From the NCBI GenBank assembly GCA_002441585.1, contig DJWS01000009.1, positions 84,078 through 148,077 of the forward strand: DNA of 64,000 bases, read 5' to 3'. The notes beneath the pieces were generated by a model. The model saw only the letters and a program-made list of their open reading frames with translations. It was not told the DNA's origin and made no database searches. Shown piece after piece: positions 7,693-15,896 of this stretch. This DNA is from Candidatus Saccharibacteria bacterium UBA6224 (lineage in GTDB: Bacteria; Patescibacteriota; Saccharimonadia; Saccharimonadales; UBA4665). The position numbers and the translations under genes were made by a program. Position 1 is the first letter of the stretch; each line of letters begins with the position of its first letter.

Positions 7693-7893
7693 ATGAAAGT
7701 TGCAGAAATCCGCAAACTCTCGACAGCTGAGCTGACAACCGAAAGCACCAAGCTGCGCGAGGAAATTGCTGAACTAAAGCGCCGCCTGCACATGGGTGAA
7801 GTACAAAACGTACGGCTCATTCGCGGTAAGCGCAAAGATCTCGCTCGGTTGCTAACCGTTCTGAGCGAACAACTAGTTAAGGAGGCCAAGTAA
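7693..7893 (+). CDS. rpmC: 50S ribosomal protein L29
   Basis: Small two-helix protein at the exit port. 66 aa: MKVAEIRKLSTAEL start and the conserved VRLIRGKRKDLARLLTVL end. The start is placed at 7693 because GGGAGG (7678-7683) is 9 nt upstream; an in-frame ATG at 7684 would directly abut that SD. TAATG overlap with rpsQ. Confidence 0.97.
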   Translation: MKVAEIRKLSTAELTTESTKLREEIAELKRRLHMGEVQNVRLIRGKRKDLARLLTVLSEQLVKEAK

Positions 7894-8162
7894 TGGCGAA
7901 GACAATTATCGGTACGGTGTCTAGCAACAAGACCGACAAGACCATCGTCGTTACGGTCCGAACCCGCAAGACACACCCGCTTTATCGCAAGCAATATACG
8001 GTGAGCAAGAAATTCATGGCACACGATGAAAAGAACGAGGCCCAGGTTGGCGACAAGGTCGCTATCACCGAGACTCGTCCTATCAGCGCCCGCAAGCGTT
8101 TCACGCTTGATCGCATCATCGAGAAGCCAAAGCTGCGTGAGTCAGACAAGGAGGCCTTGTAA
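7893..8162 (+). CDS. rpsQ: 30S ribosomal protein S17
   Basis: OB-fold primary 16S rRNA binder. 89 aa, with GTVSSNKTDKTIVVTV, HPLYRKQYTVSKKFMAHDE and the conserved VAITETRPISARKRF. Coupled to rpmC and rplN. Confidence 0.98.
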   Translation: MAKTIIGTVSSNKTDKTIVVTVRTRKTHPLYRKQYTVSKKFMAHDEKNEAQVGDKVAITETRPISARKRFTLDRIIEKPKLRESDKEAL

Positions 8163-8530
8163 TGATTCAACAAGAGACTCGTCTCAACGTCTGCGACAAC
8201 AGCGGCGCCCGTGAGATTCTCTGCATTCGCGTGTTGGGCGGCACCCGCCGTCGCTACGCTCGTGTAGGTGATATCATTGTCGCGACAGTCAAAGAGGCTG
8301 CGCCTAACGGCACCGTCAAGAAGAAGACTGTCGTTCGTGCCGTCGTCGTACGCACCAAGGACCAGATTCGCCGCAAAGATGGCAGCACCATCAAGTTTGA
8401 TGACAACGCCGCCGTCATTATCGGTGAAGATAAGCAACCACGCGCAACCCGTATCTTCGGCCCAGTCCCCCGCGAATTACGTGACCAGGGTTACGCCAAG
8501 ATCATCAGCCTTGCGCCGGAGGTACTGTAA
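8162..8530 (+). CDS. rplN: 50S ribosomal protein L14
   Basis: Inter-subunit bridge protein and docking site for the silencing factor RsfS. 122 aa exactly as in the family: MIQQETRLNVCDNSGAR, VRTKDQIRRKDGSTIKFDDNA and the C-terminal KIISLAPEVL. Confidence 0.99.
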   Translation: MIQQETRLNVCDNSGAREILCIRVLGGTRRRYARVGDIIVATVKEAAPNGTVKKKTVVRAVVVRTKDQIRRKDGSTIKFDDNAAVIIGEDKQPRATRIFGPVPRELRDQGYAKIISLAPEVL

Positions 8531-8874
8531 TGAGAAAGCAAATCGTAAAGCAACTATTCAAGATCCGCCTCAAGAAGGGTGACACTGTGATCGTTCGTAG
8601 CGGCAAGTACAAGGGCCAAACCGGCACAGTACTGGCCACGCACCCAAGCGAGAACAAAGTCACCGTCGAGGGCGTCAATATCGTCAAGAAGGCCGTCAAG
8701 CCAAACACCAAGTACCCCCAGGGTGCAATCGTGGAATTGACCAAGCCAATCTGGGTCAGCAAAGTTGCCATCGTCGAGCCAACCTCCAAGAAAGCTTCGC
8801 GCATTGGCTATCAGCTAGACAAAGATGGCAACAAGACACGAGTATTTAAGAAGACAGGAAAGGAGATCAAGTAA
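8530..8874 (+). CDS. rplX: 50S ribosomal protein L24
   Basis: Assembly-initiating KOW-domain protein. 114 aa; KOW motif KKGDTVIVRSGKYKGQTGTV near residues 13-32, followed by the family-typical GVNIVKKAVKPN and a basic C-terminal tail with KTRVFKKTGKEIK. Shares its stop with the rplE start. Confidence 0.97.
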   Translation: MRKQIVKQLFKIRLKKGDTVIVRSGKYKGQTGTVLATHPSENKVTVEGVNIVKKAVKPNTKYPQGAIVELTKPIWVSKVAIVEPTSKKASRIGYQLDKDGNKTRVFKKTGKEIK

Positions 8875-9470
8875 TGGCTGAAACCACCAAAACCACCAAA
8901 GCTAAGACTAGTGCTCCTTACCACGCGCGTCTTCGCAAGGCTTACAACGACAAATTCGTGGCTGAACTGGAAAAGGACCTGGGTCTAACCAACGTCCACC
9001 AGGTGCCACGCTTGGATAAGATCGTCGTCAACGTCGGTCTCGGCAAGGCCAAGGATGACAAAAAAGTCATCGAAGCTGCCACCAACACCCTGACCAAGAT
9101 TACTGGTCAGAAGCCCGTCCAGACTTACGCCAAGAAATCCATCGCCGGTTTCAAACTGCGCGAAGGTAACATGATTGGTCTTAAGGTCACCCTGCGCGGC
9201 GATCTGATGTACGAATTTTTGGACCGCGTAGTCAACATCGTGCTGCCACGTCTGCGTGACTTCCACGGTGTGTCAAACAAGTCATTCGATGCCAGCGGCA
9301 ACTATAGCCTAGGCTTCATCGACCAGTCCGTCTTCCCAGAGTTGACATTCGATGAGACAACCACGACACATGGTCTGCAAGTTAATTTTGTAATCACTAG
9401 TCACGAACGTGAGCATGCCAAGGCCCTACTAGAAAAGTTTGGCATGCCGTTTGCCAAGGAGGAGAAGTAA
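8874..9470 (+). CDS. rplE: 50S ribosomal protein L5
   Basis: 5S rRNA binder of the central protuberance. 198 aa, slightly long because of an N-terminal Thr/Lys-rich extension (AETTKTTKAKTSAPY). Core motifs: VPRLDKIVVNVGLGKA, TGQKPVQTYAKKSIAGFKLREG, RDFHGVSNKSFDASGNYSLG. Confidence 0.98.
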   Translation: MAETTKTTKAKTSAPYHARLRKAYNDKFVAELEKDLGLTNVHQVPRLDKIVVNVGLGKAKDDKKVIEAATNTLTKITGQKPVQTYAKKSIAGFKLREGNMIGLKVTLRGDLMYEFLDRVVNIVLPRLRDFHGVSNKSFDASGNYSLGFIDQSVFPELTFDETTTTHGLQVNFVITSHEREHAKALLEKFGMPFAKEEK

Positions 9471-9471
9471 G

Positions 9472-9741
9472 ATGGCAAAGAAATCCATCGTTGCACGTGA
9501 CGCTAAGCGTCAGAAAATGATTGCCAAGTACGCTGCCAAGCGTGCCGAGCTGAAGGAAGTCGGCGACCTCGAAGGCCTCGCCAAATTGCCACGCAATTCT
9601 TCGCCGACCCGTTGGAAGAACCGCTGTGTCGAGACTGGCCGTCCGCATGCCTACATGCGCCGATTCGGTCTGTCCCGCATCAGTTTCCGTGAACATGCAA
9701 GCAAGGGAGAAATCCCTGGTGTAACGAAAGCGAGCTGGTAG
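9472..9741 (+). CDS. rpsN: 30S ribosomal protein S14, cysteine-poor (zinc-independent) form
   Basis: Head protein of the 3' domain. 89 aa from ATG 9472, which follows GGAGAAG; an earlier in-frame ATG inside rplE lacks an SD. The tail NRCVETGRPHAYMRR with FREHASKGEIPGVTKASW is the C-minus type: only one Cys is present where the zinc form has four. L33 and L36 here are also cysteine-free. Confidence 0.97.
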   Translation: MAKKSIVARDAKRQKMIAKYAAKRAELKEVGDLEGLAKLPRNSSPTRWKNRCVETGRPHAYMRRFGLSRISFREHASKGEIPGVTKASW

Positions 9742-9742
9742 T

Positions 9743-10144
9743 ATGAGCGTGACTACAACTGACCCAATCGCCGATATGCTGACCCGCATTCGCAACGCAA
9801 TCAACGTGCGTAAGCACGAGGTTCGTATGCCGCACAGCAATGTCAAACAATCTGTCGCTGAATTGCTCAAGAGCAGCAACTTCGTTGACGACGTCCGCGT
9901 CGAAGGCGAAGGCATCAGCAAAGAGCTGATCGTCACCATCAATGCCGAGCACACCAATGCCCGCATCACCGAAATTGCTCGTCTGAGTAAGCCCGGCCGC
10001 CGCTACTACGTGCGCAGCCAGGAAATCCCAGTCGTCAAGCGCGGTCGCGGTATCGTCATCATTAGCACCAGTAAGGGTATGATGACCGGCGATGAAGCCA
10101 AGAAGCAGCGCATCGGCGGCGAATTAATCTGCAAAGTTTACTAA
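9743..10144 (+). CDS. rpsH: 30S ribosomal protein S8
   Basis: Central-domain 16S binder, the spc-operon repressor in E. coli. 133 aa: DPIADMLTRIRNAI start, SKPGRRYYV, VVKRGRGIVIISTSKGMMTGDEA and final GGELICKVY are standard. Confidence 0.98.
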   Translation: MSVTTTDPIADMLTRIRNAINVRKHEVRMPHSNVKQSVAELLKSSNFVDDVRVEGEGISKELIVTINAEHTNARITEIARLSKPGRRYYVRSQEIPVVKRGRGIVIISTSKGMMTGDEAKKQRIGGELICKVY

Positions 10145-10163
10145 GAGGTAATTAGGAAATATT

Positions 10164-10703
10164 ATGAGTCGAGTAGGAAAACAGCCAATCGCGATCCCGA
10201 GCGGCGTGACAATCACTCTTGACCCAGACACCATCACGGTAGCTGGCTCAAAGGGTACATTGTCGCTCAATCAGCTGGCAGATATCGCAGTCAAGAACGA
10301 GGACGGCACCGTTACGGTTACCCGCGCCAACGATGAGCCAAAAGTTCGTGCCAAGCACGGTCTGATGCGCTCCCTTATTAACAACATGGTCGTCGGCGTC
10401 AGCCAAGGCTTTTCCAAGCAACTGGAAGTCAACGGCGTTGGTTTCCGTGTCGCTTTGGCCGGCACTGACCTCAAGATGAACCTAGGCTTTAGCCACGAGG
10501 TCATTTATCACTTGCCACAAGGCATCACTGCCACCGTCGAGCAGAACAAGATCACCATCAGCGGCATCGACAAGCAACAGGTGGGTCAGGTCGCGGCCGA
10601 GATTCGCGCCCTCAAGAAGCCAGAACCATACAAGGGCAAAGGCATTAAATACTCTGACGAACGGATTATCCGCAAGAGCGGTAAGTCAGGAAAGGATAAG
10701 TAG
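10164..10703 (+). CDS. rplF: 50S ribosomal protein L6
   Basis: Factor-binding-site protein near the sarcin-ricin loop. 179 aa, two-domain form: MSRVGKQPIAIPSGV, VNGVGFRVALAG, LGFSHEVIYHLPQG, and the conserved AAEIRALKKPEPYKGKGIKY. SD AGAGG lies in the short gap after rpsH. Confidence 0.98.
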   Translation: MSRVGKQPIAIPSGVTITLDPDTITVAGSKGTLSLNQLADIAVKNEDGTVTVTRANDEPKVRAKHGLMRSLINNMVVGVSQGFSKQLEVNGVGFRVALAGTDLKMNLGFSHEVIYHLPQGITATVEQNKITISGIDKQQVGQVAAEIRALKKPEPYKGKGIKYSDERIIRKSGKSGKDK

Positions 10704-10711
10704 GACATCTT

Positions 10712-11068
10712 ATGACAAATCTATCTGATAAACTACGCAACCGAGTACTCCGCAAGCGACGTATCCGCGCCGTTGTGTCCGGTACCGCTGAACGCCCACG
10801 CCTGAGCGTGCACGTCAGCAACCGTCATGTCAGTGCTCAGTTAATTGATGACGAAGCCGGCAAGACGCTGGGCTATGTCACGACCGTCGGCCAAAAGGAC
10901 GCCAAGGGCAACATGACCGAGCGCGCCGAGTGGGTCGGCGGCGAAATTGCCAAGCAGGCAAAAACTATCAAAGTAAAGGCAGTTGTTTTTGACCGCAGCG
11001 GCAAGCTGTATCACGGCCGGGTCAAGGCTTTGGCTGATGCTGCTCGTAACGCAGGACTGGAGTTCTAA
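10712..11068 (+). CDS. rplR: 50S ribosomal protein L18
   Basis: 5S rRNA binder. 118 aa: RVLRKRRIRAVVSGTAERPRLSV, NRHVSAQLIDDEAGKTL and C-terminal VVFDRSGKLYHGRVKALADAAR. The weak SD (AGGA) is 5 nt before the ATG. Confidence 0.98.
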   Translation: MTNLSDKLRNRVLRKRRIRAVVSGTAERPRLSVHVSNRHVSAQLIDDEAGKTLGYVTTVGQKDAKGNMTERAEWVGGEIAKQAKTIKVKAVVFDRSGKLYHGRVKALADAARNAGLEF

Positions 11069-11070
11069 TC

Positions 11071-11673
11071 ATGGCCAATGCACCACAAAACGCACCAGCA
11101 CAACGACGCGGTCGCCGTACGGATGGACCAGCGCCCGAAGAAAAGCAATTTGATGAGCGAACACTGCACATTGACCGCGTGGCTCGTGTGGTCAAGGGCG
11201 GACGTCGTTTCCGTTTCCGCGCACTTGTCGTCGTGGGTGACCGCAAGGGCCGTGTCGGTATTGGCTTGAGCAAGGGTGCCGATGTCACGGCAGCCGTTAC
11301 TAAAGCTACCGATGTAGCCAAGAAACACATGATCACGGTGTCCTTGTATAAGGGCACGTTGCCCCACGAAGCGACTGCCAAGGTCGGTGGCGCCAACATC
11401 TTACTCAAGCCTGCTAGCCAGGGTACCGGCCTCATCGCCGGTGGTGTCGTCCGCACCATCCTGGAAGTCGCCGGTGTCAGCAATGCGTTGTCCAAGTCAC
11501 TTGGTTCGACAAACAAGGCAAACACCGCCTATGCGACCGTTGCTGCCCTGGAAAGCCTGAAACCATCAAAGCTGTGGATTACTAAGCAAACTGGTGACAG
11601 GCCAGCTGCCAAGGCAAAGGCCACCGCTAAACCAGCTGCCGTCAAAAAGGTAGCCAAGAGTGAGGCAAAATAA
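11071..11673 (+). CDS. rpsE: 30S ribosomal protein S5 with Ala/Lys tail
   Basis: Accuracy-related mRNA-channel protein. 200 aa: N-terminal basic extension, then VARVVKGGRRFRFRALVVVGD and the GIGLSKGADVTAAVTKA fold, VIAGGVVRTILEVAGV-type segment, and a tail of about 25 residues of A/K/P (KAKATAKPAAVKKVAKSEAK). The next gene is rplO: rpmD (L30), usually between them, is absent. Confidence 0.97.
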   Translation: MANAPQNAPAQRRGRRTDGPAPEEKQFDERTLHIDRVARVVKGGRRFRFRALVVVGDRKGRVGIGLSKGADVTAAVTKATDVAKKHMITVSLYKGTLPHEATAKVGGANILLKPASQGTGLIAGGVVRTILEVAGVSNALSKSLGSTNKANTAYATVAALESLKPSKLWITKQTGDRPAAKAKATAKPAAVKKVAKSEAK

Positions 11674-12152
11674 TGAAGTACAACGAACTCAATATCGAAT
11701 CACACAAGTCAGGCAAGCGCGTTGGTCGCGGTATTTCCGCCGGCCAGGGTAAGACCGCTGGTCGTGGTACCAAGGGCCAAAAAGCTCGTACCGGTTCCAG
11801 CAAGAAGCCCGGTTTCGAAGGTGGTCAGAACCCACTGATGCAGCGCATACCGAAGCTGCGCGGTTTTAAGAGCTTTAAGACCAAGTCCGAGACAGTTTAC
11901 ACTGATCAGCTCGAGCAATTTGCCGGCAAGACGGTTGATACGACAGTCCTGGCTGAAGCCGGACTGATCACCAACCCGTACGTCGTCGTCAAACTACTCA
12001 AGCGCGGCGAGCTGACCAAGAAAGTCACCGTCAAGTTGCCGGCCATCAGCCAAACAGCGCTAGAAGCCCTGCAACAGGCTGGCGGTAGTTACGAAAAGGC
12101 TGAGCGACTAGGCCGTCCAACTACCAAAAAAGAAAAGACCGACAAGAAATAA
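11673..12152 (+). CDS. rplO: 50S ribosomal protein L15
   Basis: Late-assembly 23S protein. 159 aa: GRGISAGQGKTAGRGTKGQKAR, GFEGGQNPLMQRIPKLRGF, and a C-terminal basic stretch ending KKEKTDKK. It begins on the last base of the rpsE stop, leaving no room for rpmD. Last gene before an intrinsic terminator. Confidence 0.98.
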   Translation: MKYNELNIESHKSGKRVGRGISAGQGKTAGRGTKGQKARTGSSKKPGFEGGQNPLMQRIPKLRGFKSFKTKSETVYTDQLEQFAGKTVDTTVLAEAGLITNPYVVVKLLKRGELTKKVTVKLPAISQTALEALQQAGGSYEKAERLGRPTTKKEKTDKK

Positions 12153-12170
12153 ACATCATTGTCGTGTACC

Positions 12171-12203
12171 AAAAAACACTCGCAAATCCGCGAGTGTTTT
12201 TGT
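12171..12203 (+). terminator. Intrinsic terminator between rplO and secY
   Basis: AAAACACTCGC / GCGAGTGTTTT stem with AAATCC loop and U-run; it ends the rplC-rplO transcript, so secY needs its own promoter. Confidence 0.93.
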
Positions 12204-12263
12204 ATGATTCCATCACTATCAAGCCCCGGCTAACGCGCTACAACAAAAAAATGGAACCAATAC

Positions 12264-12293
12264 TATACAGGGGCGAGTTCAATCAGGTATACT
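12264..12293 (+). promoter_or_regulatory. secY promoter
   Basis: TATACA (12264-12269), 18-nt spacer, TATACT (12288-12293). Predicted start about 36 nt before the secY ATG, leaving the GAGAGGGA SD in the transcript. Confidence 0.55.
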
Positions 12294-12335
12294 ATTCCCA
12301 GATTTGGTACAAACAGAGAGGGAACCGACCACCGC

Positions 12336-13826
12336 ATGAATTGGAAGATTATCTGGCAATCGCTTAAGAAGCGAGACATGCAAAAACGTTTAGCTGCTGT
12401 CCTGGGCATCCTTTTGGTATACCGTTTCATGGCTCACATTCCAATTCCGCTAAGCAATCCCGAAACGCTCAAGCAGGTCCTGAATAACCTTTATACTTCC
12501 GACTCATCCCAGTTCCTCAACTTCGTCAATGTGTTGTCCGGTGGCGCCCTGGCAAACTTCTCGATCATGCTGGCCGGGCTCGGACCGTTCATTAACGCGT
12601 CGATTATCATGCAGCTGCTGACAAAGGCCCTGCCGGCGCTAGAAAATATGCGCAAAGAGGGTGAATACGGCCAGAAGAAAATCAACCAGTATACCCGTCT
12701 TATTACATTCCCCTTGGCAATTATCCAGTCCATCGGTGTTATTTACCTAGTACGTCAAACCGCCCAATCGGTCGGTGGTATCGGTGACATCACGGCGAAT
12801 ACATCGCTGATGCAATGGGTACTTATGATTGCGGCGCTGACCGGTGGATCGATGTTGATGATGTGGCTTGGTGAGTTGGTCACGGAGCAGAGCGTGGGTA
12901 ATGGTATATCGCTACTCATTACCGTCAGTATCGTTAGTAGCCTGCCGGCGACAATTTCTCAGATATCTTCAACCATATTCGGTCCCGGCAAGCATTGGGA
13001 ACTGTTTGGTCGCGATTTACCAATCGATGAGAAATCTTTCTGGTTCGGGATAGGCATCTTAGCGGCCGTCATAATTGTTACCTGGGCGGTAGTAATGCTG
13101 AACGAAGCGGCTCGAAACCTGACCGTCAATTATGCCAAGCGTGTCCAGGGTAATCGCACATATGGCGGCGTTACCACCGTGCTGCCAGTCAAGCTGATTA
13201 CCGCCGGCGTCATTCCCATCATCTTCGCTGTTGCGTTCTTGAGCGTACCAAGTTTTGCTGGTCAGCTGATGGCTGGTATGCAGAGTGAGCGTTTGCAGCA
13301 AATCGGTGCCAATCTCAGTGCTTGGTTCCAGGCACCATCGGCTCAATCTTTCGCAGCTGGCGGTTACGAGCCATACATCTATCCCGTAACCTATTTTCTG
13401 CTAGTTTTCATCTTTACCTTTTTCTATACCAGCATTGCCTTCAACTCCAAGGAAATTTCCGAGAACCTACAAAAGCAGGGCGGTTTCCTAGAGGGTGTAC
13501 GTAGTGGTGCGCAGACTGAGAAATACCTCAGCAAGACGGTCAATCGTTTGACCCTGTTTGGTGCCATCAGCCTGGGTATCCTAGCGGTCGTCCCAATCGT
13601 CGCGCAAGTATTCATCAATGCCAATATCGCCATCGGCGGTACTAGCGTGCTCATTTTGGTATCGGTGGCATTGCAGACGCTTCGTGCCGTCGAGTCACGG
13701 GCCTTGATGATTACCTACGACCAGTATTCAGAGCCAGATTTCTTCTATGATCCGACCGAAGGTGAGGCAGCACTGGCGCAACCGGGCCGTCTGCGCATGC
13801 GCGATAGGCTCAAGCGTAAAAAATAG
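12336..13826 (+). CDS. secY: Protein translocase subunit SecY
   Basis: Pore subunit of the Sec translocon. 496 aa with ten predicted membrane helices; family motifs RLAAVLGILLVYRFMAHIP near the start, the plug-region GGALANFSIMLAGLGPFINASI, GEYGQKKINQYTR, GNGISLLI and a cytoplasmic basic end. It is longer than E. coli SecY (443 aa), mainly through a loop around residues 310-345 (SERLQQIGANLSAWFQ). SD GAGAGGGA before ATG. Two bases separate it from the next gene. Confidence 0.98.
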   Translation: MNWKIIWQSLKKRDMQKRLAAVLGILLVYRFMAHIPIPLSNPETLKQVLNNLYTSDSSQFLNFVNVLSGGALANFSIMLAGLGPFINASIIMQLLTKALPALENMRKEGEYGQKKINQYTRLITFPLAIIQSIGVIYLVRQTAQSVGGIGDITANTSLMQWVLMIAALTGGSMLMMWLGELVTEQSVGNGISLLITVSIVSSLPATISQISSTIFGPGKHWELFGRDLPIDEKSFWFGIGILAAVIIVTWAVVMLNEAARNLTVNYAKRVQGNRTYGGVTTVLPVKLITAGVIPIIFAVAFLSVPSFAGQLMAGMQSERLQQIGANLSAWFQAPSAQSFAAGGYEPYIYPVTYFLLVFIFTFFYTSIAFNSKEISENLQKQGGFLEGVRSGAQTEKYLSKTVNRLTLFGAISLGILAVVPIVAQVFINANIAIGGTSVLILVSVALQTLRAVESRALMITYDQYSEPDFFYDPTEGEAALAQPGRLRMRDRLKRKK

Positions 13827-13828
13827 CC

Positions 13829-14641
13829 ATGTCACGAGAATTGTTGGTTTTGGGTGGGACACATCCAAACGAACAATTTCCGCTTGATTTGGCTGAAAAC
13901 CTACAGCGGTACTCTTTGCCTCATGTCGATGGCATGATCGTCAACGAACGCGCCCGTCGCCAGCGCAAGCGTTTTACTGATGTCGATATGCAACTGTCAT
14001 ACCCGGGCGATCCTAATTCAGTGCTATACGAAGAACGTCGAGCGGCCGAAGTCCTTGAGATGGCTCGCAATGGTTACGATATGGTAATCGATATGCATAG
14101 CGGATTACCGGGTTCAAAGTTCGCGGATGCCGGCATGATCAGTTACGACCGCGTCTATGATTCGTCTGCCGGGCTTGACCCGGACATATTCCGGTTTCTA
14201 AAAAACGTCATAGGCGTGCGCAATATCATGATGTCGACCTGGTCCCCGATATCCAAGTTTGTCTCAGGCCTGTCCATGGAGATAGATGTCAAAAGTCATC
14301 GAGCGAATATCGGATATTGGCGTCGTTCCCTGAACATCCTCGCCGAGTCCGATGATATCGGTGACGCGACCATGCATGACTTTGCCTTCTGGAGGCTACT
14401 GGTAGGGCGCGATATTGGTACTCGCGAGCAAAAGCGACGTCTGGCATTGCCGGATATCATGCCACTGCTAGAAGAGCCCTTTCCGAGAGTGACAGCGGCC
14501 GATTTTGGTGAAACCGACCCAGAAATTGCCAATGCCGAGGTCTATGCTTTCGCCTGGGGCAGCAAAAATCCCAAATATTATGGTGAACTAGCCGTCCGGA
14601 TGTCTCCACCGCCGGCGGTCCAAAACATCCTTCCGATGTAA
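13829..14641 (+). CDS. Aspartoacylase/succinylglutamate desuccinylase-like zinc hydrolase
   Basis: The N-terminal GGTHPNEQFP matches the family zinc motif GGTHGNE (His and Glu ligands); VNERARRQRKRFTDVDMQ parallels the NPRA...DxDLN segment, and VIDMHSGLPGS parallels the DLHNT third-ligand segment. This is the M14-like AstE/AspA deacylase fold, acting on N-acyl amino acids or related amides; substrate unknown. 270 aa. It sits directly after secY, in the slot normally held by adk and map. The usual Gly in the HGNE motif is Pro here. No SD; probably read from the secY transcript. Confidence 0.65.
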   Translation: MSRELLVLGGTHPNEQFPLDLAENLQRYSLPHVDGMIVNERARRQRKRFTDVDMQLSYPGDPNSVLYEERRAAEVLEMARNGYDMVIDMHSGLPGSKFADAGMISYDRVYDSSAGLDPDIFRFLKNVIGVRNIMMSTWSPISKFVSGLSMEIDVKSHRANIGYWRRSLNILAESDDIGDATMHDFAFWRLLVGRDIGTREQKRRLALPDIMPLLEEPFPRVTAADFGETDPEIANAEVYAFAWGSKNPKYYGELAVRMSPPPAVQNILPM

Positions 14642-14646
14642 AACTG

Positions 14647-14675
14647 TTGTAATACACGCTTGAAATTGCTATAAT
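14647..14675 (+). promoter_or_regulatory. infA promoter (extended -10)
   Basis: TTGTAA (14647-14652), 17-nt spacer, TGC-TATAAT (14667-14675). Predicted start about 14682 leaves an 11-nt leader with no Shine-Dalgarno before the infA ATG. Confidence 0.8.
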
Positions 14676-14692
14676 CTAATCTTGTTATATTT

Positions 14693-14914
14693 ATGGCAGT
14701 TAACAAGGAAGTTATAGAGCTTACGGGCACGATAATTGAGACGCTACCAGGCGCCCAGTTTCGTGTAGAACTTGAGAACGGTCATCAAATTGTAGCTCAC
14801 GTTGCCGGTAAGATGCGGAAGCACTTCATTCGTATCGTGCCAGGTGACAGCGTGACGGTTGAGTTGACTCCTTACGATCTCAGTAAGGGTAGAATCACCT
14901 ATCGCAAATCATAA
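14693..14914 (+). CDS. infA: Translation initiation factor IF-1
   Basis: OB-fold factor that occupies the A site during initiation. 73 aa: VIELTGTIIETLPGAQFRVEL, GHQIVAHVAGKMRKHFIRI, GDSVTVELTPYDLSKGRI. The leader is too short and lacks an SD, so it is probably initiated as a near-leaderless mRNA. It starts the alpha-operon transcript (rpmJ-rpsM-rpsK-rpsD-rpoA-rplQ-rplM-rpsI). Confidence 0.98.
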   Translation: MAVNKEVIELTGTIIETLPGAQFRVELENGHQIVAHVAGKMRKHFIRIVPGDSVTVELTPYDLSKGRITYRKS

Positions 14915-14968
14915 TCATCATATAAGCAGTGTGTTACCTAAGCACTAGAAGGAGCAGGTAATCCGTAC

Positions 14969-15085
14969 ATGAAAGTACGTGCAAGCGTCAAAAAGATTAG
15001 CCCTGACGACAAAATCGTTCGTCGCAAGGGCCGTCTGTATGTTATTAACAAACTTAAGCCTAAGCACAAGCAGAGGCAGGGATAG
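14969..15085 (+). CDS. rpmJ: 50S ribosomal protein L36, cysteine-free form
   Basis: 38 aa; reads MKVRASVKKISPDDK then IVRRKGRLYVINKLK and ends KHKQRQG. The conserved basic ends of L36 are intact, but all zinc-ligand cysteines of the standard form are replaced, as in the zinc-independent paralogue YkgO of E. coli, although here the gene occupies the canonical alpha-operon site. SD AGAAGGAGC (14947-14955) lies about 13 nt upstream. 3 nt to rpsM. Confidence 0.93.
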   Translation: MKVRASVKKISPDDKIVRRKGRLYVINKLKPKHKQRQG

Positions 15086-15087
15086 TT

Positions 15088-15474
15088 ATGGCAAGAATTT
15101 CTGGAGTCACTATTCCAAGTGAGAAGCAGATCTGGGTCGCCTTGACTTATGTCTATGGCATCGGCCCCAAGACTGCCGACACTATCTTGGCCAACGCCAA
15201 GGTTGAGCGCACGGTCCGCGTCAAGAACCTGACCGACGCCGAGATTTCACGCATCCAAGAAGTCATCAACAACGACCACGTCGTCGAAGGTGAATTGCAG
15301 CGTGTCGTTTCCGGCAACATCAAGCGTCTCAAGGATATCAATGCCTACCGTGGTTTGCGCCACAAGGCTAATTTGCCATCTCGCGGGCAGCGTACCAAGA
15401 CCAACGCCCGCACTCGCCGCGGCAAAAAGACAACGGTTGGCGGCACCGCTAAAAAAGTAGCGTCGAAGACCTAG
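15088..15474 (+). CDS. rpsM: 30S ribosomal protein S13
   Basis: Head protein bridging to L5 and P-site tRNA. 128 aa: ARISGVTIPSEKQIWVALTYVYGIG, then RLKDINAYRGLRHKANLPSRGQRTKTNARTRRG. C-terminal tail carries the conserved GKKTTVGG. Confidence 0.98.
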   Translation: MARISGVTIPSEKQIWVALTYVYGIGPKTADTILANAKVERTVRVKNLTDAEISRIQEVINNDHVVEGELQRVVSGNIKRLKDINAYRGLRHKANLPSRGQRTKTNARTRRGKKTTVGGTAKKVASKT

Positions 15475-15489
15475 GAAGGGAATAAGCAT

Positions 15490-15894
15490 ATGGCTGAATC
15501 TACTACATCTCCGGCGGCTGCTAAGCGCAAAAAAGCGAAGCGATCAGTCGCCAAGGGCCAAGTCCACGTACTGGCCACATTCAATAACACGATCATCACT
15601 TTTACTGATGCATCCGGCAACGCCCTGACGGCTGTCAGTGCCGGCGCCTGCGGTTTCCGTGGTTCCAAGAAAGGTACCGCTTACGCCGCCCAGGTTGCCG
15701 CCGAGCGAGCCGGCCAGGCCGCCAAGCAGCAATACGGCGTCAGTAGCGTAGATGTATTTATCAAGGGCATCGGCCTGGGCCGCGACGCCGCTATCCGCGC
15801 GCTGTCGGGTTTGGACATTAATGTCGAAAGTATTTCTGATGTCACTGGCGTACCACATGGTGGCGTTCGTCCACGAAAGGCACGGAGGATTTAA
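15490..15894 (+). CDS. rpsK: 30S ribosomal protein S11
   Basis: Platform protein. 134 aa: HVLATFNNTIITFTDASGNAL, GFRGSKKGTAYAAQVAAE, IKGIGLGRDAAIRAL, and the C-terminal DVTGVPHGGVRPRKARRI. SD AGGAAGGGA upstream. Confidence 0.98.
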   Translation: MAESTTSPAAAKRKKAKRSVAKGQVHVLATFNNTIITFTDASGNALTAVSAGACGFRGSKKGTAYAAQVAAERAGQAAKQQYGVSSVDVFIKGIGLGRDAAIRALSGLDINVESISDVTGVPHGGVRPRKARRI

Positions 15895-15896
15895 TA

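Noticed and set aside
12164..12367. Possible 67-aa ORF before secY
   Set aside because: It overlaps the rplO terminator and secY promoter/SD, lacks an SD and has a composition unlike its neighbours; it is probably a chance frame.
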